From Alteraurantiacibacter aestuarii (lineage in GTDB: Bacteria; Pseudomonadota; Alphaproteobacteria; Sphingomonadales; Sphingomonadaceae): DNA of 64,000 nucleotides. The notes under the pieces were generated by a model, which saw only the letters and a list, made by a program, of their open reading frames with translations, ran no database searches and had not been told where the DNA came from. How positions within the stretch are numbered: the stretch's first letter is position 1; the number at the start of each line of letters is the position of its first letter. Below, in pieces: positions 1-8,763 of the stretch. The translations under genes and the position numbers were made by a program. The DNA lies in assembly GCF_009827405.1 (NCBI RefSeq), contig NZ_WTYY01000001.1, forward strand, positions 1 to 64,000, given 5' to 3'.

Positions 1-1
1 C

Positions 2-466
2 TTCGGTGGTTCCGAGCCGGTGGCACCGCCGCCTCCGCCTCCTCCGCCGCCGCCGCCGCCGCCTCCTCCGCCCCCGCCGCCTCCGCCTCCGCCGCCTCCG
101 CCGCCGGTCGTGCAGTGCAACCAGGGCCCGTACATCGTGTTCTTCGACTGGGATCAGTCGGATATCACGCCTGAGGCTGCTACCGTTCTCAACAGTGCTG
201 TCACTGCCTATGGCAACTGCGGCACCGCTGCGATCATGCTGGCCGGTCACGCTGACCGCTCCGGCTCGGCAACCTACAACGTCGGCCTGTCCGAACGTCG
301 TAACGCCAGCGTCCAGGCTTACCTGACGGGCCGCGGCATTCCGGCAGCGCGCATCTCCAGCGAAGCATTCGGCGAAAGCATGCCGCGTGTTGCTACCGCT
401 GACGGTGTTCGCGAACTGCAGAACCGCCGCGTGGAAATCACTTACGGTCCGGGTTCGGGTCGCTAA
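2..466 (+). CDS. OmpA-family outer membrane protein, C-terminal part (5' end outside window)
   Basis: The reading frame is open from the left edge, so the N-terminal beta-barrel or signal peptide is missing. What remains is an uninterrupted run of 27 prolines (bases 26-106) followed by a complete OmpA C-terminal domain that binds peptidoglycan. Diagnostic pieces are FFDWDQ, GHADRSGS and LSERRNASV; the Asp of HADRSG and the Arg of SERRN correspond to the residues that hold diaminopimelate in E. coli OmpA. NRRVEI closes the domain. It should tether the outer membrane to the cell wall, with the proline run as a stiff periplasmic spacer. A strong terminator follows directly. The GTG at base 20 is inside the gene and is not the start. 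Confidence 0.9.
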   Translation, partial: FGGSEPVAPPPPPPPPPPPPPPPPPPPPPPPPPPPVVQCNQGPYIVFFDWDQSDITPEAATVLNSAVTAYGNCGTAAIMLAGHADRSGSATYNVGLSERRNASVQAYLTGRGIPAARISSEAFGESMPRVATADGVRELQNRRVEITYGPGSGR

Positions 467-485
467 GCGAAGACCGCAAGGTCAC

Positions 486-523
486 AAAAAAGGGGCCGGA
501 GGGAAACCTCCGGCCCCTTTTTT
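486..523. terminator. Intrinsic terminator, probably bidirectional
   Basis: An 11-bp perfect GC-rich stem (GGGGCCGGAGG, 492-502) with a GAAA tetraloop is flanked by six A on the left and six T on the right, which extends the pairing to 17 bp. The T-tract serves the OmpA gene on the plus strand; the A-tract gives a U-tract on the minus strand for the rhodanese-like gene. Confidence 0.93.
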
Positions 524-646
524 CATGTGTCATTGAGATCAGACTTTGTGATGGCGACACCATCGTGAATTCACGGGGACTCGGGTCAAGCCTTGCCCCT
601 GTCGATGGCGCCTGCATCCTTGCTGCCGGAATGTCGGCCAGCCGGA

Positions 647-1093
647 TCAGTCTTCGGCTTTTGCCTGCTGCGCGAACATCTCGATAGCCGGGCGAATCGA
701 GCCGACGTCATAGCCGGCACCGGCAGCGGCAGCGGCAATCTGGTCAGGGTCCATGCCCTTGCTGGCCTGTACCAGTGACCACAGGAAAGTGGAGCGCGTG
801 CCCGAGCGGCAGAAGGCCAGTACCGGGCCTTCCGCTTCCGCCAGCGCCTGCGCCATCTCCCCCACCTGCGAAGGCTGGATACCCGCGTGCGTCACCGGAA
901 TCGCCCGGTAGGCCATGCCTGCAGCTGCGGCCTCCGCCGCGATTGTGGCGCCTTCGGGCTGATCGTCGCTCTCACCGTCGGGACGGTTGTTGACGATCAT
1001 GGTGATGCCCAGCGCCTTGGCCGCGGCAATATCGTCAGATCCAATTTGCGGGCTTGCCCATACCGTGTCGGACAATTGCCTGAAATCGCTCAT
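647..1093 (-). CDS. TIGR01244/DUF442 family protein (rhodanese/phosphatase-like)
   Basis: A 148-residue single-domain protein. It begins MSDFRQLSDTVWASPQI and contains IVNNRPDGE and the active-site loop CRSGTRS, a CX4R loop as in rhodaneses and the phosphatase-like DUF442 fold. In some bacteria this domain is fused to a metallo-beta-lactamase-type persulfide dioxygenase and takes part in sulfide detoxification; here it stands alone. The start is set by an AGGAGA ribosome site 8 bases upstream of the ATG; a longer in-frame reading to base 1396 lacks such a site. Its exact substrate is unknown. It converges on the OmpA gene and shares its terminator. Confidence 0.85.
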   Translation of the reverse strand: MSDFRQLSDTVWASPQIGSDDIAAAKALGITMIVNNRPDGESDDQPEGATIAAEAAAAGMAYRAIPVTHAGIQPSQVGEMAQALAEAEGPVLAFCRSGTRSTFLWSLVQASKGMDPDQIAAAAAGAGYDVGSIRPAIEMFAQQAKAED

Positions 1094-1394
1094 CTCGCAT
1101 TCTCCTGGATACAAAATCTTCACTGGCTCTGGTGGGCCGATGCCCACCATGTCTGCACTGCTGCGCCACCGTGACGCAAGGAATTTGCCAACAGGTTCGC
1201 CAGTCGGCGGGCAGGCAGAATTGCAACAGCATCGCGGTAACAATCTGCAATTCTTAAAACATTCGCAAGTGAAGCGATTCTCGGTTATATAACGGGCCCT
1301 GAAGTGGTGGGCAGGTCCTTCACTTCCGCCTGGCCGGAATACGTCCGAGCCGCCGGGCGACTGAAAAGGGCGGTATTGAAGGTTAGTTGAATTC
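1094..1394. promoter_or_regulatory. Divergent intergenic region upstream of the rhodanese-like and cold-shock genes
   Basis: A 301-bp gene-free stretch that must hold both divergent promoters. A TATAAC element at 1288-1293 could be a -10 box for the cold-shock gene, but I do not see a convincing -35 at the right distance. The transcribed part before the cold-shock start would be a leader of about 100 bases, as is common for cold-shock genes. No short ORF stands out. Confidence 0.35.
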
Positions 1395-2159
1395 ATGGGT
1401 TACGATCGAGGTCGTCGCGGCCGGGGGCGCGACAAGCGGGACAGCTTTGGCGAAGATAGTTTCGATCCCTTTGGTGAGCCGGGTGGCGCGCCGATGGGCG
1501 GCAATGACTGGCGCGGCGGCGGAAGCTCGGGCGGCGATCGTTTCGGCGGTGGCGGCGACCGGTTCGGCGGCGGCGGCGGTGGTGGTCGCAGCTTTGGCGA
1601 TGACCGTGGCGGTTCGCGTGGCGGTTCCGGCGGTGCACCGCGCGGCGGTGCAGGCGGCGGCGGTGGCGGCATGCCCGCACAGGTTGTCGGCGCAGGCACA
1701 GGCAAGGTAAAATTCTTCAATACCCAGAAGGGATTCGGCTTCATCCAGCGTGATGAGGGCGGTGAAGACGTGTTCGTGCATATCAGCCAGGTGGAACGTG
1801 CCGGGCTGGAAGGTCTGGCTGAAGGGCAGGAGCTGCAGTTCAACCTGGTCGATCGCGGTGGCAAGGTGTCCGCTGCCGATCTGCAGGTTGTCGGCGATGT
1901 GATCGCCGTGGCGCCCAAGGCTCCCCAGCGCGAACTCACCGGCGAAAAGGCCGTTGGCACTGTCAAGTTCTTCAATGCAATGAAGGGCTTCGGCTTCATC
2001 ACGCGTGATGACGGCAAGGAAGACGCCTTTGTCCATATCAGCGCAGTTGAGCGTTCCGGCATCCAGGGGATCGAAGAGGGCGACCGCTTCGAATTCGATC
2101 TCGAAGTGGATCGACGAGGCAAATACTCGGCTGTCAATCTGGTGCCCGTGCAGGAATAG
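1395..2159 (+). CDS. Double cold-shock domain protein with Gly/Arg-rich N-terminus
   Basis: A 254-residue RNA/DNA-binding protein. Residues 1-97 are low-complexity and rich in Gly, Arg and Asp (repeats such as GGGGDRFGGGG). Two CspA-type domains follow, at about 100-167 and 185-254. Each has the RNP1-like motif KGFGFI and an RNP2-like motif (VFVHI, AFVHI). Single-domain Csp proteins are about 70 residues, so this is a two-domain version with an added disordered RGG-like arm. Likely an RNA chaperone that acts in cold shock or stationary phase. It is monocistronic and followed by two hairpins. Confidence 0.9.
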   Translation: MGYDRGRRGRGRDKRDSFGEDSFDPFGEPGGAPMGGNDWRGGGSSGGDRFGGGGDRFGGGGGGGRSFGDDRGGSRGGSGGAPRGGAGGGGGGMPAQVVGAGTGKVKFFNTQKGFGFIQRDEGGEDVFVHISQVERAGLEGLAEGQELQFNLVDRGGKVSAADLQVVGDVIAVAPKAPQRELTGEKAVGTVKFFNAMKGFGFITRDDGKEDAFVHISAVERSGIQGIEEGDRFEFDLEVDRRGKYSAVNLVPVQE

Positions 2160-2180
2160 CAGCACGGAATTGCCAGGGAT

Positions 2181-2206
2181 CGGCGGCCGAGTTTGACCGG
2201 CCGCCG
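2181..2206 (+). terminator. GC-rich hairpin after the cold-shock gene
   Basis: Perfect 9-bp stem (CGGCGGCCG / CGGCCGCCG) with an 8-base loop, 21 bases after the stop codon. There is no T-tract directly behind it, so termination efficiency is uncertain. Its arms could also pair with the next hairpin. Confidence 0.5.
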
Positions 2207-2233
2207 CCCCCGTCATAGATGGATATATCACGC

Positions 2234-2251
2234 GGCGGCCAACTGGCCGCC
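2234..2251 (+). terminator. Second hairpin, in the cold-shock/argD interval
   Basis: A 7-bp stem (GGCGGCC / GGCCGCC) with loop AACT, followed by ATTTGTCGTTT, a T-rich but broken tail. It lies 38 bases before the argD start. It is either a second terminator for the cold-shock gene or a leader element of argD. Confidence 0.45.
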
Positions 2252-2289
2252 ATTTGTCGTTTCAGATTTCATCTCCAAGGATCTCTTCC

Positions 2290-3480
2290 ATGTCTATTTC
2301 TCCCCTGATGCCGGTTTATCCGCGGTGCGGCGTGCGGCCTGTCAAAGGCGAACATTGCCACCTGATTGACGAGAACGGGACGCGCTATCTCGACTTCGCA
2401 TCGGGCATCGCGGTCAACCTGCTGGGCCACTCCCACCCCGGGCTGATCGGTGCCATCCAGCGTCAGGCTGAAACGCTGATGCATGTTTCCAACCTGTATG
2501 GCAGCCCGCAGGGTGAAGCCCTGGCTCAGCGTCTGGTCGATACGACTTTCGCCGATACCGTGTTCTTCACCAATTCCGGCGCAGAGGCAGTGGAAGCCGC
2601 GATCAAGACCGCGCGCGCCTATCACCAGGCGGAAGGCGATACGAGCCGCTATGAGCTGATCACCTTCAACAACGCCTTCCACGGACGGACGATGGCCACG
2701 ATCAGCGCATCGAGCCAGGAGAAGATGCACAAGGGTTTCGCGCCCCTGCTGAACGGCTTCAAATATGTCGAATTCAACGATCTGGAAGCTGCCAGGGCTG
2801 CCATCGGTCCGCACACGGCGGGCTTCCTGGTGGAGCCGATTCAGGGCGAGGGCGGCATCCGCGTAGGCACTCCCGAATTCCTCAAGGGCCTGCGGGCGCT
2901 GGCAGATGAGCATGATCTGATGCTGGTTCTGGACGAGGTGCAGACCGGCGTGGCGCGCACCGGCACGTTCTATGCGCATGAGCAATATGGCATCGATCCC
3001 GATATCCTTGCCACGGCCAAGGGCCTTGGCGGCGGCTTCCCGCTGGGTGCCTGCCTGGCGACGGAAAAGGCCGCGCGCGGCATGACCTTCGGCACGCATG
3101 GCTCCACCTATGGCGGCAACCCGCTGGCGATGGCGGCGGGCATGGCCGTGATGGACGCCGTGGCCAATGAGGAATTCCTCGCCGAAGTGCGCGACAAGGG
3201 CGATCGCATCCGTGCCCGGCTGGAGCAGTTCATCGGCAATTATCCCGATCTGTTCGAAGGCGTGCGCGGGATGGGCCTGATGCTGGGCCTCAAGATGACT
3301 GTCGAGCCGCGGCCCTTCATGGTGCACCTGCGCGACAATCATCAGCTGCTGACCGTTGCCGCCGGCGATGGCACGCTGCGGGTGCTGCCGCCGCTGGTGA
3401 TTGGCGATGCGGAGATTGACGAGTTCTTCGACAAGCTTTCCGCCGGTGCGGCAGATTTCAAGTTGCCGGAAACTGCATGA
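2290..3480 (+). CDS. argD: Acetylornithine aminotransferase
   Basis: A 396-residue class III PLP-dependent aminotransferase of arginine synthesis: N-acetylglutamate semialdehyde to N-acetylornithine; in many bacteria it also does the succinyl-diaminopimelate step of lysine synthesis. Visible motifs are [35 protein letters not shown] (cofactor Asp) and [12 protein letters not shown], with Lys244 as the Schiff-base lysine. The ATG is preceded by AAGGA at 8 bases; an upstream in-frame TTG is ignored. The next gene, argF, overlaps its stop codon, so the two are translated as a pair. Confidence 0.95.
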   Translation: MSISPLMPVYPRCGVRPVKGEHCHLIDENGTRYLDFASGIAVNLLGHSHPGLIGAIQRQAETLMHVSNLYGSPQGEALAQRLVDTTFADTVFFTNSGAEAVEAAIKTARAYHQAEGDTSRYELITFNNAFHGRTMATISASSQEKMHKGFAPLLNGFKYVEFNDLEAARAAIGPHTAGFLVEPIQGEGGIRVGTPEFLKGLRALADEHDLMLVLDEVQTGVARTGTFYAHEQYGIDPDILATAKGLGGGFPLGACLATEKAARGMTFGTHGSTYGGNPLAMAAGMAVMDAVANEEFLAEVRDKGDRIRARLEQFIGNYPDLFEGVRGMGLMLGLKMTVEPRPFMVHLRDNHQLLTVAAGDGTLRVLPPLVIGDAEIDEFFDKLSAGAADFKLPETA

Positions 3481-4424
3481 TGGCAGGGCGCAACTTCCTC
3501 GATCTGTCCGATGCGGGCGGTAATGCCATTGCGGCAATGATCGCCGACGCGATTGATCGCAAGGCTGCAAGGCAGGGCTGGCCCAAGGGCCGGCCCGATG
3601 CCGACGCGCCGCTGGCCGGGCGGGTGCTGGCCATGGTGTTCGAAAAGAACTCCACCAGGACGCGGGTGAGCTTCGACATCGCCATTCGCCAGCTGGGCGG
3701 CACTCCGCTGATCCTCGATTCGGGCACGTCACAGCTGGGGCGCGGGGAAACCGTGGCCGATACGGCGCGCGTTCTGGGCCGCATGTGCGATGCCATAATG
3801 GTGCGCACCGACGATCACGCCAAGGTCGAGGAAATGGGTCGCCATGCGGGCGTGCCGGTGATCAACGGGCTTACAGATCAGTCCCACCCGTGCCAGATCG
3901 TGGCCGACCTCCTGACCATTATCGAGCATGGCAAGCCCTTGCCCGGACTGCAGATGGCCTGGCTGGGCGATTGCAACAATGTGATGAATTCGCTGGTTGA
4001 GGCTGCCGGGCTGACGAAGTTCGACATGCGCCTGGGCACGCCTGCGGGCTATGTGCCCGATGCCTTTTACGTGGATCGTGCGCGCGCGCAGGGCTCTGCG
4101 ATCACAGTCACCCATGACGCGGCCGAGACGGCACAGGGTGCAGACGTGGTGGTGACCGATACGTGGATATCGATGGGTCAGGACCATGCAGAGGAAAAGC
4201 TGGCCGAGCTGGCACCCTATCAGGTCAATGCGCAGCTGATGGCGCGGGCAAAGCCCAATGCCATTTTCCTGCATTGCCTTCCTGCCCATGTGGGCGAGGA
4301 AGTGAGCGAGGAGGTTTTCGAGGGGCCGCAGTCGGTTGTCTTCGATGAAGCGGAAAACCGCATTCATGCGCAGAAATCGATCCTGCTGTGGAGCCTTGGC
4401 CTTTTGGGTTCGGAAGCGGGTTAA
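3477..4424 (+). CDS. argF: Ornithine carbamoyltransferase
   Basis: 315 residues. Catalyses ornithine + carbamoyl phosphate to citrulline in the cytosol. The carbamoyl-phosphate motif STRTR is at 59-63, HPCQ at 137-140 and the ornithine-loop motif HCLPAH at 266-271; all are intact. The start ATG overlaps the argD stop (ATGATGG); a second ATG follows immediately. The argD-argF-hslO order is seen in other alphaproteobacteria. Confidence 0.95.
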   Translation: MMAGRNFLDLSDAGGNAIAAMIADAIDRKAARQGWPKGRPDADAPLAGRVLAMVFEKNSTRTRVSFDIAIRQLGGTPLILDSGTSQLGRGETVADTARVLGRMCDAIMVRTDDHAKVEEMGRHAGVPVINGLTDQSHPCQIVADLLTIIEHGKPLPGLQMAWLGDCNNVMNSLVEAAGLTKFDMRLGTPAGYVPDAFYVDRARAQGSAITVTHDAAETAQGADVVVTDTWISMGQDHAEEKLAELAPYQVNAQLMARAKPNAIFLHCLPAHVGEEVSEEVFEGPQSVVFDEAENRIHAQKSILLWSLGLLGSEAG

Positions 4425-4456
4425 CTTTCGCCGCTGCCGTCCCCATATTCGCGCCA

Positions 4457-5362
4457 ATGGCACAAAACGATTCCAGCCAGCCGGAAACCGGCTTCGACCA
4501 GATCCTGACCTTCACCATCCCCGACCGCGATTGCCGCGGCCGGATCGTGCGGCTTGGTCCGGTGCTTGGAGAAATCCTCGCCGCTCATGATTACCCCCCT
4601 GCGATCAAGCACTTGCTGGCAGAGGCGCTGGTGGTCACCGCGCTTATGGGCGCGCTGCTGAAGGATGAGGACGATCAGCTGACCATGCAGGCGCAAACGA
4701 GCGACGGCGTCGTCAGCCTGCTGGTTTGCGATTATCGCAATGGAGAGCTGCGCGGCTACGTGCAGCATGACCGGGACCGGTTTGCCGCGCTGGGCGCCAA
4801 TCCCCCGCTTTCGGCGTTGTTTGGCAAGGGCTACCTCGCCATTACCTTCGATATTGCCAGGACGGCGCAGCGCTATCAGGGCGTGGTCCCGCTTGAAGGC
4901 GCATCGCTGGCAGAATCGGTCGAAGGCTATTTTGCCCAGAGCGAACAGGTGCCGACATTGATCAGGACCGCAGTCAGCGCCGGCCCGGCGGGATGCACCG
5001 CTGCGGGCATGCTGATCCAGCACCTGCCGGAAGGCGAGGAAGGCCGCGAGCGCCTGCATGCACGGCTCGACCATCCCGAATGGGAACATGTGGCCGTGAT
5101 GGCCGGTTCGCTCAGGCATGGCGAGCTAATCGAACAGACATTGTCATTGGAAGCCATCGTCTGGCGGCTGTACCATGAAGAACGTGAGGTCAGGGTCGAG
5201 CGGGGCTCAACCCTGTCTCGTGGATGCCGCTGCTCGGTTACGCATTTTGAGGAAGTACTGGCCCGCTTCCCCAAGCAGGAGCGGCGCGAAATGGCCGATG
5301 ATGGGGGGATCATAATGGTAGACTGTGCGTTCTGTTCGAAACAATTCCCCATCCAGGACTAG
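4457..5362 (+). CDS. hslO: Hsp33 redox-regulated chaperone
   Basis: 301 residues. Hsp33 is a cytosolic holdase switched on by oxidation plus heat. The redox zinc centre is complete: Cys257 and Cys259 (CRC) and Cys290 and Cys293 (CAFC). The N-terminal substrate-binding part (RGRIVRLGPVLGEIL, GALLKDEDQ-like stretch) fits the family. The ATG chosen gives the usual family length; the frame stays open upstream but overlaps the end of argF. It is 32 bases behind argF, so probably in the same transcript. Confidence 0.93.
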   Translation: MAQNDSSQPETGFDQILTFTIPDRDCRGRIVRLGPVLGEILAAHDYPPAIKHLLAEALVVTALMGALLKDEDDQLTMQAQTSDGVVSLLVCDYRNGELRGYVQHDRDRFAALGANPPLSALFGKGYLAITFDIARTAQRYQGVVPLEGASLAESVEGYFAQSEQVPTLIRTAVSAGPAGCTAAGMLIQHLPEGEEGRERLHARLDHPEWEHVAVMAGSLRHGELIEQTLSLEAIVWRLYHEEREVRVERGSTLSRGCRCSVTHFEEVLARFPKQERREMADDGGIIMVDCAFCSKQFPIQD

Positions 5363-5445
5363 CGACTCGTCGTACGTAGAGGTCAATTGGTCGTTCATCT
5401 GGTCCGTGGTATACTCATCCAGTATTTTGTGATTGGAGCTTTGAC

Positions 5446-5847
5446 ATGACGAAGGAAAGGACATTGCGGCTAACAGCGCTGGCTACGGCTGTGTTTGCGC
5501 TATCCGTTCCCGCTGTCGCTCAGGCTCCTGAACTGGCCATGCTCGATCAGTTGAACCGTGGCGGCTGGGAACTGAATTTCCGCGGTGACGGCGGTCGCCG
5601 CAGCATCTGCGTGCGCAACGGGCGTGAATTCATCCAGCTGCAACACCGCCAGGGCGGTTGCTCGCGCTTTGTCGTGGACGATCAGGCCAATCAGGTAACG
5701 GTGCAATATACCTGCCGCGGTGATGGCTATGGCCGCACCACAATCAGGCGCGAAGGCAATGGCCTGGTGCAGATTCGCAGCCAGGGCATTCAGGGCGGCG
5801 CACCGTTTTCGATTGAAGGCGAAGCCCGCCACACCGGCGCCTGCTGA
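5446..5847 (+). CDS. Small secreted protein, DUF3617-like
   Basis: 133 residues with a clear Sec signal peptide (LTALATAVFALSVPAVAQA, cleavage after about residue 26). The mature part has WELNFRGDGG, ICVRNG, GGCSRF and YTCRGDGYGRT and ends in Cys, giving four cysteines that may form two disulfides. The pattern resembles sphingomonad DUF3617-type periplasmic proteins. Function unknown. A GGAG site lies 7 bases before the ATG. Confidence 0.7.
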   Translation: MTKERTLRLTALATAVFALSVPAVAQAPELAMLDQLNRGGWELNFRGDGGRRSICVRNGREFIQLQHRQGGCSRFVVDDQANQVTVQYTCRGDGYGRTTIRREGNGLVQIRSQGIQGGAPFSIEGEARHTGAC

Positions 5848-5904
5848 ACGGGCTTTTCGCGGCTGCCCCTTGCCGATTGCCTTTCACCTGCCTAGCCGTT
5901 GCTG

Positions 5905-6603
5905 ATGGCAGGACATTCTCCCCGCGCTGTTGTTCTCTTGTCGGGCGGCCTCGATTCGATGGTCGCGGCGGGTATCGCGCGCGAAAGCGGCTTTGCGATC
6001 AACGCCCTGACGATTGATTACAACCAGCGTCACCGCAAGGAAATCGAATCGGCCCGGGTGATTGCCGCGCATATCGGGGCGGAGCGCCACGTGGTGCTGC
6101 CGCTCGACCTGACGCAGTTCGGCGGATCGGCTTTGACGGATGATATCGCTGTGCCCAAGTCCGGGGTCGAACCCGGCATACCGGTGACCTATGTCCCGGC
6201 GCGCAATCTGGTGTTTCTGTCGCTGACGCTGGCCTGGGCGGAGGCAATCGGCGCGCATGACATCTTCATCGGCGTCAATGCGCTCGATTATTCGGGCTAT
6301 CCCGATTGCCGTCCGGATTTCATAAAGAGCTTTACCGAGACGGCGCGACTGGCCACGCGCGATGGCGTGGAGGGCAAACCCTTCACCATCCACACGCCGC
6401 TGCAATTTTGGGGCAAGGCACAAATAGCGAAGGAGGCCGCGCGGCTGGATCTCGCTCCGGAGATGAGCTGGTCCTGCTATGATCCGGCAGAAGACGGGCG
6501 GGCCTGTGGATTGTGCGACAGCTGCCGATTGCGGCAGAAGGGCTTCCGCGAGGCAGGCCTGGTGGACCGCACACCCTACGCTGCACGGTCAGGGACGGAT
6601 TGA
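5905..6603 (+). CDS. queC: 7-cyano-7-deazaguanine synthase
   Basis: 232 residues. QueC converts 7-carboxy-7-deazaguanine to preQ0 with ATP and ammonia, on the way to queuosine. The PP-loop SGGLDS is at 13-18. The zinc site is Cys191, Cys201, Cys204 and Cys207 (CGLCDSC). PARNLVFLS and GVNALDYSGYPDCRPDF are family signatures. The other que genes are not nearby. Start: ATG at 5905; TTG six bases upstream is possible, and neither has a strong ribosome site. Its stop overlaps the next gene start (TGATG). Confidence 0.93.
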   Translation: MAGHSPRAVVLLSGGLDSMVAAGIARESGFAINALTIDYNQRHRKEIESARVIAAHIGAERHVVLPLDLTQFGGSALTDDIAVPKSGVEPGIPVTYVPARNLVFLSLTLAWAEAIGAHDIFIGVNALDYSGYPDCRPDFIKSFTETARLATRDGVEGKPFTIHTPLQFWGKAQIAKEAARLDLAPEMSWSCYDPAEDGRACGLCDSCRLRQKGFREAGLVDRTPYAARSGTD

Positions 6604-8174
6604 TGCAGGCCGGGGGGGAGGAAGTTCAGGACCAAGAAGTTCAGAACCAGTCAGTCCAGGACCAGAAGGTTCCGGCCTACAGCTGGTACGCGCTTGGCGT
6701 CCTGTTTCTGGTCTATCTGGTCAATTTCGTCGATCGCCAGATCCTGTCAATCCTGGCCAATGACATTCGCGCTGACCTGGGGATTGACGATGCCCAACTG
6801 GGGTTCCTCTACGGAACGGCCTTCGCCATTTTCTATGCGGTGTTTGGCATACCGCTCGGCCGGCTAGCCGATGGCTCATCGCGCACAAAGCTGCTCAGCC
6901 TGGGCCTGACGCTGTGGTCGTTCATGACGGTGCTGTCCGGCCTGGCGAAGAACATGACCACGCTCACAATCGCCCGGATCGGCGTTGGCGTGGGCGAGGC
7001 ATCTGCCAATCCTTGCGCCTATTCGCTCATTTCGGACTGGTTTCCCAAGCGGCTGCGGGCCACTGCGCTGTCCCTCTATTCTTCCGGCCTGTTTGTCGGC
7101 AGCGGCCTGTCGCTGCTGATCGGCGGGACGATAGTGGAACGCTGGAACGCGGCATTTCCCAGTGGAGGGCCGCTGGGCCTTGCGGGATGGCAAGCCGCCT
7201 TTGTCATGGTCGGCATGCCGGGCCTGATCCTGGCGGTATGGGTCTTGTTCCTGCGGGAGCCTGAGCGCGGGGGCATCGATGGCCTCAAGTCGCCGGAAAA
7301 TCCGCATGCGTGGAGGGATTTCTTCAATCAGGTGGCGCAGATCGTGCCGCCTTTCACCTTTTTGGGAGCGGCCCGGCGCGGACCAAGGTCGCTGCTGGTC
7401 AATGTGGCAGCAGCGCTCGTGCTGGCACTTTGCGCGATGCTGGCCTCCCGAACATTCGGGAACGCACAGCAATTCTGGTTCGTGGCCGTGGGCTATTATG
7501 CGGTGTTCAGCTGGGCAGCCAATCTGCGGGCGCAGGACCCCGAGACTTTCAATATGACCTGGCGGGCACCGGCCTTCATGGGGATCGTCATCGTCTATAG
7601 CGCCGATTGCTATATCGGATATTCGATCACCTATTGGGCGGCCCCATATGCCGAGCGAACATTTGCCTTGAGCAAGACGGAGCTTGGCTGGCTGATTGGC
7701 GCGCCGAATGCGCTGGGCGGGTTCGTGGGGGTGATCCTGGGGGGCTGGCTGGCAGACTTCCTTGCGCGCCGCATTGAAAGTGGCCGCGTCATGGTGGCGG
7801 CGATAGCTCTGCTGGGGTCGATACCCTTGCTGCTGATCGGCTATACCACCAGTTCAAGCACCGTCTTCATCGTCTGCAACTTTCTGGGACAGATGGTGAC
7901 GGCCTCTGCTTTGGGCGCCTGTGCAGCGGCAACGCAGGCGCTGGTCCATCCGCGGATGCGCGGGACCGCAACCGCAGTGTTCCTGCTGGGCGCGACCCTG
8001 ATAGGTCTGGCATTCGGGCCGTTCATGGCCGGCTACATCTCTGAAAGCACCGGCAACCTTGCCAATGGAGTAATGGCTGCGCTTGTCGCCGTGGTGCCGG
8101 GCCTGATCGCCCTTGCAATTGCCGTCAGGTTCTACGGCCAGTCGTTGCAGAAGCTGACGACACAGGGCGGTTGA
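6603..8174 (+). CDS. MFS transporter, spinster-like
   Basis: 523 residues with about 12 membrane helices. The first helix begins YSWYALGVLFLVYLVNFVDRQ and loop 2-3 has GRLADGSSR, typical of the spinster-like branch of the major facilitator superfamily that is abundant in sphingomonads. The substrate cannot be read from sequence. Before helix 1 the protein has a short glutamine-rich repeat (EVQDQ EVQNQ SVQDQ). The ATG overlaps the queC stop; an in-frame start 90 bases earlier lies inside queC and is unlikely. It ends directly against the convergent sodC gene. Confidence 0.88.
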   Translation: MQAGGEEVQDQEVQNQSVQDQKVPAYSWYALGVLFLVYLVNFVDRQILSILANDIRADLGIDDAQLGFLYGTAFAIFYAVFGIPLGRLADGSSRTKLLSLGLTLWSFMTVLSGLAKNMTTLTIARIGVGVGEASANPCAYSLISDWFPKRLRATALSLYSSGLFVGSGLSLLIGGTIVERWNAAFPSGGPLGLAGWQAAFVMVGMPGLILAVWVLFLREPERGGIDGLKSPENPHAWRDFFNQVAQIVPPFTFLGAARRGPRSLLVNVAAALVLALCAMLASRTFGNAQQFWFVAVGYYAVFSWAANLRAQDPETFNMTWRAPAFMGIVIVYSADCYIGYSITYWAAPYAERTFALSKTELGWLIGAPNALGGFVGVILGGWLADFLARRIESGRVMVAAIALLGSIPLLLIGYTTSSSTVFIVCNFLGQMVTASALGACAAATQALVHPRMRGTATAVFLLGATLIGLAFGPFMAGYISESTGNLANGVMAALVAVVPGLIALAIAVRFYGQSLQKLTTQGG

Positions 8175-8705
8175 TCAGCTGGGGGTGAGCACACCGCAAG
8201 CGATCCTGCCACCTGCAGCTCCCGCCGGATCGGTTCGATAATCGTCGAGGCCTGCATGAACCACGATCGCCGTGCCATCATCGTCGAACAACCATGCTGA
8301 AACTTGCGTGGCATCGCCCCGCAAGGTCGAACTGATTGTTCCCAGCCCATTTGCGCCGATCATGGCATTTGGCAGATCGCCCAGATGGGAACCGCCGGGA
8401 TTGAGCGAGCCATGCGCTTTTCCCAGCGGGTTGAGATGGCCGCCAGCAGACGTGAAATCGGACGCTTCACAATTGCCGGTCTGATGAAGATGCACCGCAT
8501 GAATGCCCTGATCGAAGCCGGTGAGGGCCACGGTCAAGGTCATGTCCCCGCCGGTCCGGTAAAGCATTGCGCTGCCGGCCGGATTGCCATTGGCATGCCG
8601 CAACTGGGCTGAAGCGACCAGCTCACTGGGTAGCTCCGTCACGGTCTGGCAGGCGGTCAACAGCGGCAGCAAGGCAATTGTGATCGCAGTAACAGCAAGC
8701 TTCAT
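8175..8705 (-). CDS. sodC: Superoxide dismutase [Cu-Zn], lipoprotein
   Basis: 176 residues. It removes superoxide in the periplasm. The signal ends in the lipobox LTAC, so it is probably lipid-anchored. All metal ligands are present: HLH (Cu), GGHLNP (bridging His), KAHG, SHLGD (Zn His and Asp) and VVHAG (Cu); the two cysteines of the disulfide are in GNCEASDF and RIACGV. AAGGA precedes the ATG. Its stop codon abuts the stop of the MFS gene with no spacer. Confidence 0.95.
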   Translation of the reverse strand: MKLAVTAITIALLPLLTACQTVTELPSELVASAQLRHANGNPAGSAMLYRTGGDMTLTVALTGFDQGIHAVHLHQTGNCEASDFTSAGGHLNPLGKAHGSLNPGGSHLGDLPNAMIGANGLGTISSTLRGDATQVSAWLFDDDGTAIVVHAGLDDYRTDPAGAAGGRIACGVLTPS

Positions 8706-8763
8706 GTCAGATCCTTTCAGCGTTCCACTTCACCGAACGAAGGAGCCTGCCGAAAGGTCCGGA

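Noticed and set aside
1383-2231. Long antisense reading frames (up to 282 codons) over the cold-shock gene
   Set aside because: They mirror the GC-skewed glycine-rich repeats of the cold-shock gene; no ribosome site, and the product is low-complexity without a fold.
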